Assembly: GCF_900108245.1 (NCBI RefSeq)
Contig: NZ_FNUY01000013.1
Span: forward strand, 62,001-126,000
Origin: Allobosea lathyri
GTDB lineage: Bacteria; Pseudomonadota; Alphaproteobacteria; Rhizobiales; Beijerinckiaceae
Direction: 5' to 3'
Length of the DNA: 64,000 nt
Of this stretch, positions 54,564-62,249 are shown one piece after another (position 1 is the first letter of the stretch; every line of letters starts with the position of its first letter). A program made the translations under genes and the position numbers. The notes under the pieces are model-generated. The model did no database searches. It saw only the letters and a program-made list of their open reading frames with translations, and was not told the origin of the DNA.

Positions 54564-54677
54564 GTTCCCAGGGGGGCCTCGCTAGGAGGCTGAGATTCCG
54601 CCGGTTCGGACCTGTTTCGAGCGACGCGGTGACCCTCCGAACCTGATCCGGCTCATACCGGCGTAGGGATGCGGGAC
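54564..54677 (+). promoter_or_regulatory. TPP (thiamine pyrophosphate) riboswitch
   Basis: The THI-box landmarks are in order. P2 pairs GCCTC (near 54576-54580) with GAGGC (54586-54590), followed by CTGAGA at 54590-54595. A variable P3 arm follows, then ACCCTCCGAACCTGATC at 54632-54648, the P4/P5 hairpin CCGG-CTCATA-CCGG, and GCGTAGGGA at 54661-54669. The ends are approximate because P1 is weak. It lies on the plus strand 80 bp before the LuxE-like gene, so it should switch off the operon when TPP is abundant. Confidence 0.92.
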
Positions 54678-54732
54678 ATTGGGTGGCCAGCCGCCCCTTT
54701 TCCATGCTCGCGCTGTCGACCGGACAGAAGGT

Positions 54733-54761
54733 GGCATACCGGCATCGTGCCGGGGCATGCG
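54733..54761 (+). promoter_or_regulatory. Hairpin over the start codon, possible riboswitch expression platform
   Basis: CCGGCA-TCG-TGCCGG (54739-54753) is a perfect hairpin. Its stem can extend outward with GCAT on the left and ATGC on the right. The right arm contains GGGG, the only ribosome-binding-like sequence, and the ATG at 54757. Sequestering both would block translation, as in many proteobacterial TPP riboswitches. Confidence 0.5.
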
Positions 54762-55887
54762 CCTTGATCTGTTTGAAGGTGTTCGGGACGTGACGGAAGC
54801 GCAGATCATTGCAACGCTGCTCGATTATATCGGCGGCGAAGACCGCACGGAGGCGACGTTCGAGCGGCAGGCGCTGCTGATCTTCGCCTATCAGTTCGAG
54901 AACAATCAGCCCTATCGCCGCTTCGCCGTGAAGCGGGGCAAGACGCCCCTCACCGTCCGGTCCTGGCGCGACATCCCCGCCGTGCCGATCACCGCCTTCA
55001 AGGATCTGACGCTGAGCTGCCGGCCGGTGGAGGGGATCGAGCACGTCTTCATGACCAGCGGGACGACGCGCGGTGGCGTCAGAGGCCGCAGCTACCACCC
55101 GACGCTGGCCGTCTACGACCGCTCGATGACCCTGAACTTCCGCCAGCGCTTCATGCAGGGGCCGGACGGGATGAGAGGGCTCGAGCGTATCCGCATGGGT
55201 ATCCTGTTCCCCGACGAGGTGGCGATGCCGAACTCCTCGCTGGCGCATTATCTGGCTCTGGCGATGCGCAGCTTCGGAACGCCTGACAGCGCCGGCTTCA
55301 TCGGCGAAAACGGGCTCGACATGCCCCGTCTGCTCGCGACGCTGGAGCGCGCTGAGGTGAGCGGGGAGCCCTATGCGCTGCTGGGCGCGAGCTACAGCTT
55401 CGTGCCATTGCTCGACGAATTGCAGCGGCTGGGCCGGCGCTTTGCGCTGCCCGAAGGCAGCCGCATCCTCGATACCGGTGGCTTCAAGGGCCAGTCACGC
55501 GAACTCGCCGCCGACGAGTTCTACGATGGGCTGTCGGGCGCCTTGGGCGTGCCGCGCAGCTCCTGCATCAACATGTACGGCATGACTGAACTCAGCACCC
55601 AGTTCTACGATGACGGCAACGCGGTCTGCCCGCCGCTGAAATCAGGACCGCATTGGGCTCGCAGCCGGGTGGTGAACCCGATCACCGGGCAGGACGTGCC
55701 CGACGGCGCGACCGGTGTGCTGGTGCATCATGATCTCGCGCATTTCAACTCGGTCTCGGCCATCCTCACGGAGGATGCGGGCGTAGCGGTCCCGGGGGGC
55801 TTCCGCCTGCTCGGCCGTGTCGACGGCGCGGATTCCAAGGGCTGTTCGGTCGCGGTCGAGGAGTTCCTGAAGGCCGCGCAGGGGTAA
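54757..55887 (+). CDS. LuxE-like acyl-protein synthetase
   Basis: The 376-residue protein belongs to the LuxE branch of the adenylate-forming enzymes. In bioluminescent bacteria LuxE activates a fatty acid with ATP and hands it to LuxC. Here the segments AVPITAFKDLTLS near residue 72, the P-loop-like VFMTSGTTRGGVRG near residue 95, LGASYSFVPLLDEL near residue 210 and INMYGMTELSTQFYD near residue 270 are clear. The C-terminal HHDLAHFNSVSAILTEDAG also fits. No luxAB or luxD is present. It is the first gene after the TPP riboswitch, so its acid substrate is probably linked to thiamine. The start could instead be a GTG 11 codons downstream. Confidence 0.87.
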   Translation: MRLDLFEGVRDVTEAQIIATLLDYIGGEDRTEATFERQALLIFAYQFENNQPYRRFAVKRGKTPLTVRSWRDIPAVPITAFKDLTLSCRPVEGIEHVFMTSGTTRGGVRGRSYHPTLAVYDRSMTLNFRQRFMQGPDGMRGLERIRMGILFPDEVAMPNSSLAHYLALAMRSFGTPDSAGFIGENGLDMPRLLATLERAEVSGEPYALLGASYSFVPLLDELQRLGRRFALPEGSRILDTGGFKGQSRELAADEFYDGLSGALGVPRSSCINMYGMTELSTQFYDDGNAVCPPLKSGPHWARSRVVNPITGQDVPDGATGVLVHHDLAHFNSVSAILTEDAGVAVPGGFRLLGRVDGADSKGCSVAVEEFLKAAQG

Positions 55888-55891
55888 GAGC

Positions 55892-57340
55892 GTGACCGAA
55901 TTCGCAGGACATCTGCCGGGGTTTGCCATCGACGAGGTCGACTGGCGGCGGCTTCACTTCGGCGCCTGGGGCGAGACCGTCGAGGTCGCCGTGCCCATGC
56001 TGAGCGATGCCCAGAGCGCGGCGCTGGCGACACGCGTCAGGGACAATGCCCGCAACTATCTCAAGACCCTGAGCGTCACCGAAATCGTTGCGATCCTCGA
56101 CCGCGCGATCGCGCGACTGCTCGATCGCGACGATCCCTGGCGGCAGAAGGCCGAGGCGCTGCTGCCGATCGTGACGGGCTATGATCGCGAGATGGTCCGG
56201 CTCGGCCTGACCGGCTATCTGAAGACCTTCCGCGGCCCGCAGCTGCAGCGCTTCCTGAGCGAGGATTTTGCCAATCCGCAGATCCTCGACGCGTTCCAGC
56301 CGGCGGTAAAGGGCGGCTTCGCGAGAGCATTCGGCCCTGATCTGCTGCTGCATGTCTGGGCGGGCAATGTGCCCGGCCTGCCGCTCTGGAGCCTGATCTC
56401 CGGCCTGCTGGTCAAGGCGGGAACGATAGGCAAGGTGCCCAGTGCCGAGCCCTTGCTGGCGAGCTGGTTTGCCAGGCTCATCGCCGAGATCGACCCCAGG
56501 CTCGGCGATTGTCTGGCCGTGGTCTGGTGGAAGGGTGGGGACGAGACGCAGGAGCGCATCTGGCTTGAACAGGCCGATGTCGTCGTCGCCTATGGTGGTA
56601 ACGACGCGCTCGCGGCAGTCCAGAAGCGCCTGCCGGTCACCACGCGCTACCTGCCCCATGGCCACAAGATCGGCTTCGGCATGGTCTCGCGCGCCGCGCT
56701 CGATACGCGCAAGGCCGGCGTGCTTGCCCGTCAGGCGGCCTATGACGTGATCCGCTACGAGCAGCAGGGCTGCTACTCACCGCAGATGCTCTTCGTCGAG
56801 CGCGGCGGGACAGTCTCGCCCCGCGAGTTCTCGGGCTATGTCGCCCATGAACTGGCCAGCTTCAGCCAGAAGCATCCCCGCCGCGTGCTGTCGATCGAGG
56901 AGGCCAGCGCTGTCGCGAACTGGCGCAGCGCCGCGGAGCTCAGCACCTTCGGCGGCGATCGCGACCTGATCGGCGATGCGCACAACGATTGGAGCGTCGT
57001 TCATGTCGAGGACGAACAGGAGCTGGCTCCCAGCGGCCTGAACCGGACGCTTTCCGTCGTCGCGGTCGACGGGCTCGACGATGTCGTCGGCCTGATCGCC
57101 CCCTATCGCAGCTTCCTCCAGAGCGCGGGCGTCGCGGCAGAGCCCGAGGAACTCTTCCGGCTGGCGGGATTGCTCGGACAGGCCGGCGTCACCCGCATCT
57201 CGGCTTTGGGCCTGATGACGTCGCCCGAGGCAGGCTGGCACAATGACGGGCGCTTCAACCTGCTCGACCTCGTCACGATGACGGAGATCGAGCACTCGGC
57301 AGAGGCAGAGGCAGAGAGGTTCGCGCCCTATGCCGATTGA
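55892..57340 (+). CDS. LuxC-like acyl-CoA/acyl-protein reductase
   Basis: The 482-residue aldehyde-dehydrogenase-fold protein is of the LuxC type, which reduces an acyl thioester to an aldehyde with NADPH. It shows LLLHVWAGNVPGLPLWSLI near residue 155, the cofactor part VVAYGGNDALAAVQKRLP near residue 230, HGHKIGFGMVSR near residue 255, and the catalytic Cys in RYEQQGCYSPQMLFVE near residue 297. The GTG start is four bases after the LuxE-like stop. With LuxE it would turn a free carboxylic acid into an aldehyde. The 3' end overlaps the ABC ATPase gene by 11 bp. Confidence 0.88.
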   Translation: MTEFAGHLPGFAIDEVDWRRLHFGAWGETVEVAVPMLSDAQSAALATRVRDNARNYLKTLSVTEIVAILDRAIARLLDRDDPWRQKAEALLPIVTGYDREMVRLGLTGYLKTFRGPQLQRFLSEDFANPQILDAFQPAVKGGFARAFGPDLLLHVWAGNVPGLPLWSLISGLLVKAGTIGKVPSAEPLLASWFARLIAEIDPRLGDCLAVVWWKGGDETQERIWLEQADVVVAYGGNDALAAVQKRLPVTTRYLPHGHKIGFGMVSRAALDTRKAGVLARQAAYDVIRYEQQGCYSPQMLFVERGGTVSPREFSGYVAHELASFSQKHPRRVLSIEEASAVANWRSAAELSTFGGDRDLIGDAHNDWSVVHVEDEQELAPSGLNRTLSVVAVDGLDDVVGLIAPYRSFLQSAGVAAEPEELFRLAGLLGQAGVTRISALGLMTSPEAGWHNDGRFNLLDLVTMTEIEHSAEAEAERFAPYAD

Positions 57341-58106
57341 GCCGCAGGTTGAGCCGCACGATCCGGATTTCGTCGCCATCGAGCGGGCGAGCTACCGCTA
57401 CGGCACCGATCCCGCCACCGTCGACGGCGTCGACTGGGCCATTCCGCGCGGCGCGATCCACTGTCTGGTGGGGCGCAGCGGCAGCGGCAAGACGACCTTG
57501 CTGAAACTCGCAGCCGGCCTGCTGCTGCCCGATCAGGGGGCCGTCCGCATCGCTGGCGCGACCTTGCGCGAGCCGGGTTCGCAGATCGGCTTCGTGTTCC
57601 AGCAGCCGACCCTGCTGGACTGGCACAGCGTGACCGACAACGTCCTGCTGCCGATCTCGCTCAAGCAAAAAGTTCGCCCGCAGCATCGCAAGAAGGCTGC
57701 CGAACTGCTGGAGCTCGTTTCGCTCAGTGCATTCGCGCAGCGTCATCCATCCGAACTCTCCGGCGGCCAGCAAAGCCGGGTCGCGGTTGCACGCGCGCTG
57801 ATCGCGGAGCCCGCCGTGCTGCTGCTGGACGAGCCCTTTGCCGCGCTGGACGCCCTCACCCGCGAAGAGCTGCAGGACGATCTGCTGAGGCTTTGCGCGC
57901 TGCACCGCACCACGGTGCTGTTCGTGACCCATGACATCGCCGAGGCGGTCTATCTCGCCGATCGCGTGGCGATCATGGCAGCGGGGCGGCTCCATCACGA
58001 ACTCACCATCGACCTGCCCCGGCCGCGAAACCGCGAGATGCGCTACGGACAGGCATTCAACGCGCTTTGCCGCGAGTTGCGGCAGGCGATGGATTGCGCG
58101 TCATGA
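57330..58106 (+). CDS. ABC transporter ATP-binding protein (SsuB/ThiZ-like)
   Basis: The 258-residue ATPase has Walker A GRSGSGKTT near residue 50, the Q-loop IGFVFQQPTLLDWHSV near residue 87, the signature SELSGGQQSRVAVARAL near residue 145, Walker B VLLLDEPFAALDALTREEL near residue 165 and VTHDIAEAVYLADRV near residue 200. It belongs to the nitrate/sulfonate/taurine/pyrimidine branch, whose thiamine-linked members are called ThiZ. Overlaps with the genes on both sides (11 and 4 bp) show one operon under the TPP riboswitch. Confidence 0.92.
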   Translation: MPIEPQVEPHDPDFVAIERASYRYGTDPATVDGVDWAIPRGAIHCLVGRSGSGKTTLLKLAAGLLLPDQGAVRIAGATLREPGSQIGFVFQQPTLLDWHSVTDNVLLPISLKQKVRPQHRKKAAELLELVSLSAFAQRHPSELSGGQQSRVAVARALIAEPAVLLLDEPFAALDALTREELQDDLLRLCALHRTTVLFVTHDIAEAVYLADRVAIMAAGRLHHELTIDLPRPRNREMRYGQAFNALCRELRQAMDCAS

Positions 58107-58852
58107 TCCCGCGGCTGTCCTCGGCGCTCCTTCTGCTTGCCCTCCTCGCGGGCTGGGAGCTGTACTGCCGCAGCTCCGGCGTTTCGTCCCTGATCGTGCC
58201 GGCGCCCTCCGCCGTTCTGGCCACCCTGTGGAGCGAGGTCGCCAGCGGACGCCTGCTGCCGCATCTGCGGATCACGGCCACCGAGATGACGCTGGGCCTC
58301 GCTCTGGGCTGCGCGATCGGGCTGGTGACAGGCATCGTGCTGGCCGAGGCCGAGTTCCTGCGGCGCCTGCTGCACCCCTATATCGTTGCAAGCCAGGTCG
58401 TGCCCAAGCTGGCCCTGGGGCCGCTCTTCATCATCTGGTTCGGCTTCGGCATGACCTCGACCATCGTGATCACGGCCCTGATCTGCTTTTTTCCGCTGAT
58501 GGAGAACACCGTCACCGGACTGCGGCAGGTCGATCCGGCGCGGCGCGAATTGTTTCGCATGCTGGGCGCCAGCCGCCTGCAGACGCTGCTGCGCTTGAAA
58601 CTGCCGAGCGCCCTGCCGATGATCATGGCCGGTCTGCGGGTCGCCGTCGTGCTGGCGCTGGTGGGCGCGGTCGTCGGCGAGTTCATCGGCGGGCGCGCGG
58701 GGCTCGGCGCCTCGATCATCGCCGCCCAGAGCGTGATGGATTCGAGCCTGATGTTCGCGCTCTTCGTCGTGATCACCCTGCTGGGGATGCTGTTCTACCA
58801 GGCCGCCCTCTGGGTCGAGCGCCTGATGCTGCGCCATCATCTGAAAGGATAA
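58103..58852 (+). CDS. ABC transporter permease (SsuC/ThiX-like)
   Basis: The 249-residue permease has about six membrane helices and the EAA loop near residue 155 (RELFRMLGASRLQTLLRLKLPS, quoted here as RELFRMLGASRL and LKLPS). It starts MIPRLSSALLLLALLAGWEL, with LIVPAPSAVLATLWSE near residue 35, a pattern typical of the SsuC/TauC/ThiX group. The ATG overlaps the ATPase stop (ATGA). It forms the inner-membrane channel for the substrate brought by the NMT1-type binding protein that follows. Confidence 0.92.
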   Translation: MIPRLSSALLLLALLAGWELYCRSSGVSSLIVPAPSAVLATLWSEVASGRLLPHLRITATEMTLGLALGCAIGLVTGIVLAEAEFLRRLLHPYIVASQVVPKLALGPLFIIWFGFGMTSTIVITALICFFPLMENTVTGLRQVDPARRELFRMLGASRLQTLLRLKLPSALPMIMAGLRVAVVLALVGAVVGEFIGGRAGLGASIIAAQSVMDSSLMFALFVVITLLGMLFYQAALWVERLMLRHHLKG

Positions 58853-58909
58853 GTCATGTTCGCGATCCACCAGGGCTTCCGCCTTCCGGATAACTTCCGG
58901 AAGAAACTG

Positions 58910-59007
58910 GTCATCCTGGCCGGAGCGAAGCGGAGCGCCGGGATCCATCCTAGAGCTTCGGAGCCCTCCGATGGATCCCGGGTCGACCTTCGGTCGCCCA
59001 GGATGAC
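58910..59007. repeat. Palindromic repeat spanning the binding-protein start region
   Basis: The 98-bp element has ends GTCATCCTGG and CCAGGATGAC and inner arms GGGATCCATC and GATGGATCCC. It is a relative of the element inside dnaE2 at 27696-27783. Its last bases contain the ATG (59003-59005) from which the signal peptide of the next gene is read. Confidence 0.85.
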
Positions 59008-59974
59008 GGCGCGGTTGACGTTTGCCGTCGTCGCTTCACTGCTCGGGTGCTCGGCAGTGCAGGCTCAAACCCTCGACAAGGTCACCGTCGCCGGCTGGAG
59101 CCAGCCGATCAGCGAGATCACCAACCTCTTGGCCGAACCGGACAAAGGTTTCTTCAAGGCGCAGGGGATCGCGCTCGACTATGTGCCGGGCACCGGCGGC
59201 GGCTCGGCCATCCAGACCATGCTGACCGGCCAGGCCGACATCGCCTTCACCGACCCGGCCTCGCTCTACCTCGCCCTCGACAAGGGCGAGAAGCTGGTCG
59301 CGATCTACAACATCTATCCGCAGAACGTCTTCAACGTGGTCTCGCCGAAATCGCGGGGCATCAGGAGCGCGGCCGATCTCAAGGGCAAGCGCATCGGCGT
59401 CTACAGCCTGTCGAGCGGCACGCGCCAGAACCTGCAGGTGCTGCTCAACCAGGCCGGCATTAGCGAAAGCGACGTGACGATCGAGGTCACCGGCCTGCTC
59501 AACTTCGCGCCGCTGATCCAGGGACAGGTCGACGCCACCGCCGCGACCGATACCGGGTTGCTGGTCGGCCGGATGAAGGGCCTGCCCGAGGTCGACGTGA
59601 TCGAGGTCAAGGATCATCTCAACCTGCCCAGCGACATCTTCGTGGTGACGCAGGCGACCTATGAGGCGAAAAAGCCGCTGCTGAAGCGCTTCCTAGCCGC
59701 CTATCGCGACAGCGCCGCCTGGATGATCGCCAAGCCCGAGGAGGCCGCGAAGATCGCCGTGACGCGGGCGATCAACGGCCGCGACGAGGCCTTGAATCTC
59801 GAAATCATCAAGCTGCGGAACATCTCCACGATATCGCCGACGACGGACGCCAAGGGCCTCGGCCATTTCGATGCAGGCGTGATGCAGACGGGCGCCGATG
59901 CATTCCACAAGCTCGGGCTGATCGCAAAGCCGATCGACATGAGCCAGATCGTCAAGAGCGACCTGATCCCTTGA
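59003..59974 (+). CDS. ABC substrate-binding protein, NMT1/ThiY-like
   Basis: The 323-residue periplasmic protein has a signal peptide (MTARLTFAVVASLLGCSAVQA), then VAGWSQPISEITNLLAEPD, GIALDYVPGTGGGSAIQTML near residue 60 and ADIAFTDPASLYLALDKGE near residue 82. This is the NMT1/SsuA pattern that includes ThiY, the binding protein for thiamine pyrimidine precursors. The start is uncertain: the frame is open from an ATG at 58856 with a good AAAGGA ribosome-binding site, 49 codons upstream. The palindromic repeat lies between that ATG and the signal peptide. Either the repeat was inserted into the old N-terminus or translation begins inside the repeat. Confidence 0.88.
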   Translation: MTARLTFAVVASLLGCSAVQAQTLDKVTVAGWSQPISEITNLLAEPDKGFFKAQGIALDYVPGTGGGSAIQTMLTGQADIAFTDPASLYLALDKGEKLVAIYNIYPQNVFNVVSPKSRGIRSAADLKGKRIGVYSLSSGTRQNLQVLLNQAGISESDVTIEVTGLLNFAPLIQGQVDATAATDTGLLVGRMKGLPEVDVIEVKDHLNLPSDIFVVTQATYEAKKPLLKRFLAAYRDSAAWMIAKPEEAAKIAVTRAINGRDEALNLEIIKLRNISTISPTTDAKGLGHFDAGVMQTGADAFHKLGLIAKPIDMSQIVKSDLIP

Positions 59975-59984
59975 GGCGTCCATC

Positions 59985-60752
59985 ATGAAGTTCCGCAATA
60001 GGGCCATTCTCGTGACCGGCGCGAGCCGCGGCATCGGCGCCGCGATCGCAAAGGCTTTTGCAGCCGAGGGCGGGCTCGTCATCGTCAACTACCGGCACAA
60101 CGAGGCTGCTGCGCTTGGCGTGGTCGAGGCCTGCAAGGCCGCTGGCGGGCAGGCGCTGGCGATCGCAGCCGACGTCACCTCGGAAGCAGCGGTGGGCGCG
60201 ATGGTCGCCCGCATCGCCGACGAGATCGGCAGGATCGACGCGGTCGTCAACAACGCCTTCGCCCCTTACGTGTTCGACCCCGACAACCGGACCCGGTTCT
60301 GGGACACGCCCTGGTCGGCCTATCAGACGCAGATCGATGGGGCGCTGAAGGCGACCTACAATGTCTGTCAGGCGGTGCTGCCGCTGATGAAGCAGCGGGT
60401 TCAGGGCAGCATCGTCAACATGGCGAGCGACCTCGTCGCACGGCCGAGCATCCCCTATCACGACTACACCACGGCCAAAGCGGCCCTGATCGGCTTCAGC
60501 CGGACGCTCGCCGCGGAACTCGGCCCTCTGGGCATCCGGGTCAATTGCGTCGCGCCCGGGCTGGTCTATCCGACGGATTCGAGCCGTGCGACCCGCGAGG
60601 AGGTCAAGGACATGCTGATCGCTCAGACCCCCCTGCGACGGATCGCGACGGTCGAGGACGTGACCGGCCCCGTGCTGTTCCTGGCTTCCGACTGGAGCCG
60701 CTTCGTGACCGGGCAGATTCTGCATGTCGATGGCGGGCTGGTGATGACATAA
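59985..60752 (+). CDS. SDR family oxidoreductase of the TPP-riboswitch operon
   Basis: The 255-residue classical SDR has TGASRGIGAAIAKAF near residue 11, a NAF variant (VVNNAFAPYVF) near residue 90 in place of NNAG, a Ser in NMASDLVARPS near residue 148, YTTAKAALIGFSRTLAAELG with Tyr and Lys near residue 162, and GQILHVDGGLVMT at the end. It is FabG-like. It is the last gene of the operon, 10 bp after the binding-protein gene. In the pathway I infer, it would reduce the aldehyde made by the LuxC-like enzyme to an alcohol, or act on a ring. Confidence 0.9.
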   Translation: MKFRNRAILVTGASRGIGAAIAKAFAAEGGLVIVNYRHNEAAALGVVEACKAAGGQALAIAADVTSEAAVGAMVARIADEIGRIDAVVNNAFAPYVFDPDNRTRFWDTPWSAYQTQIDGALKATYNVCQAVLPLMKQRVQGSIVNMASDLVARPSIPYHDYTTAKAALIGFSRTLAAELGPLGIRVNCVAPGLVYPTDSSRATREEVKDMLIAQTPLRRIATVEDVTGPVLFLASDWSRFVTGQILHVDGGLVMT

Positions 60753-60878
60753 GGGGAGCTGTCCAGCCGCGGCGACACCATTGCCAAGCGGCTTTGCCCG
60801 GCGGCGGCGATGCTGACACCGGAGCGGCTCGCGGAGCTTTACCGGGCGAGCATCGAGACGGTCCGCGACGATGCCAGT

Positions 60879-61559
60879 TCAACCCCGGGCGTCGACCCAA
60901 CGCCTTTCGGCCATGTGGAAGGCCCCGACGAGGATGAAGGTGAGGCAGAGATAGATCGCCGCCGCCGTCACATAGGGCTCGAACAGGATGTAGGATGTGA
61001 GGGTGATGTTGCGGGCGACGCCGGTGATCTCCAGCAGCGTCACCGTGCTCGCGAGCGAGGTCGCATGCATCATCATGATCGTCTCATTGCCGTAGAGCGT
61101 CAGCGAGCGGCTCAGCATGGCGGGGATGAGGATGCGCCGCGCAATCGTCCAGGGCGACATGCCATAGGCGCGCGCGGCTTCGATCTCGCCCGGCGGCAGA
61201 TGACGCAAGCCGCCCGCGAAGATCTCGGTCGTATAGGCGGTGGTGTTGAGCACGAAGGTGAGCAGCACGCAGAACAGCGGGCTCGACAGCCAGGGCCAGA
61301 GAATGCTCTGGCGGAGCAATCCGAACTGCGCCAGGCCGAAATAGATCAGGAAGAGCTGCACCAGCAGCGGCGTTCCCCTGAAGACCAGCGTGTAGCTCGC
61401 GATCGGCAGTCTGATCCAGGGATTGGGTGAATTGCGCAGCAAGGCGAGACCGAGCGACAGCCCGAAGCCGATCGCCAGAGCGGACACGGTCAGCAGCACC
61501 GTCAGGCGAGCGCCCTGGGCATAAAGCGGCAGGCTGTCGGCGATGATCGTCCAGTTCAT
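60879..61559 (-). CDS. Polar amino-acid ABC permease (HisM-like)
   Basis: The 226-residue permease has about five membrane helices and the family loop LPPGEIEAARAYGMSPWTI near residue 140. Its N-terminus (MNWTIIADSLPLYAQGARLT) and YTLVFRGTPLLVQLFLIYFG near residue 55 match the HisM/ArtM/OccM group. It pairs with the permease encoded directly upstream, whose stop overlaps its ATG (ATGA). With the binding protein and ATPase it forms an importer for basic or other polar amino acids or opine-like compounds. Confidence 0.93.
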   Translation of the reverse strand: MNWTIIADSLPLYAQGARLTVLLTVSALAIGFGLSLGLALLRNSPNPWIRLPIASYTLVFRGTPLLVQLFLIYFGLAQFGLLRQSILWPWLSSPLFCVLLTFVLNTTAYTTEIFAGGLRHLPPGEIEAARAYGMSPWTIARRILIPAMLSRSLTLYGNETIMMMHATSLASTVTLLEITGVARNITLTSYILFEPYVTAAAIYLCLTFILVGAFHMAERRWVDARG

Positions 61560-62245
61560 CGTGACAACTCGCGCGTGCCGAGATCGAGCCTGCGTCCGAG
61601 CCAGGCCAGGAACAGGACGGAAGACAAGGTCAGCGCCAGATAGAAGCCACCGGCCAGCAGATAGAAGGTGAAGGGCTGCCCGGTCGCCTCCGCCGCGCCC
61701 TTGGCGGTCAACATCACGTCCTGCAGGCCGATCAGCGAGGCGAGCGCGGTGGCCTTGAGCAGGACCAGCCAGTTATTGGTGAAGCCGGGAAGCGCGAGAC
61801 GCGCCATCTGGGGCAGCAGGATGCCGGTAAAGGTCCGCATGGGGCCAAGCCCGTAGGCGCGAGCCGCCTCGACCTGCCCTTTGGGGATCGCGACGAGAGC
61901 GCCGCGGAAGGTCTCGGTCATGTAGGCGCCGAAGATCAACGCCAGCGTCACGGTTCCCGCGATGAAGGGATCGAGCTCGAAATAATAGGAAATGCCGGCC
62001 GCGGTCAGAACCTCGTTGACCAGCGTCGGCAGGCTGTAGAACACCAGCAGCATCAGGACGAGATCGGGAATGCCCCGGACGACCGAGGTGTAGATGCCCG
62101 CCAGCGTGCGCAACACGACGCTGGAGGACAGTTTGCACAAAGCTCCCGCCAGCCCGAACAGGACGGCGAGCGCAAGCGCGCCCGCCGCCAGTTGCAGCGT
62201 GACCAGTCCGGCGCCCAGCACCGTCATGGCATAGGCGGCCAGCAT
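61556..62245 (-). CDS. Polar amino-acid ABC permease (HisQ-like)
   Basis: The 229-residue permease has five or so membrane helices, IYTSVVRGIPDLVLMLLVFY near residue 60 and the loop IPKGQVEAARAYGLGPMRT near residue 140. It is of the HisQ/ArtQ/OccQ type. I chose the ATG at 62245, four bases after the binding-protein stop; the frame is open 26 codons further up inside that gene. It overlaps the next permease gene by four bases. Confidence 0.93.
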   Translation of the reverse strand: MLAAYAMTVLGAGLVTLQLAAGALALAVLFGLAGALCKLSSSVVLRTLAGIYTSVVRGIPDLVLMLLVFYSLPTLVNEVLTAAGISYYFELDPFIAGTVTLALIFGAYMTETFRGALVAIPKGQVEAARAYGLGPMRTFTGILLPQMARLALPGFTNNWLVLLKATALASLIGLQDVMLTAKGAAEATGQPFTFYLLAGGFYLALTLSSVLFLAWLGRRLDLGTRELSR

Positions 62246-62249
62246 CGGC

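Noticed and set aside
54757-57340. A bioluminescence (lux) operon
   Set aside because: Only LuxE- and LuxC-like genes are present. There is no luciferase (luxAB) or thioesterase (luxD), and the leader is a TPP riboswitch.
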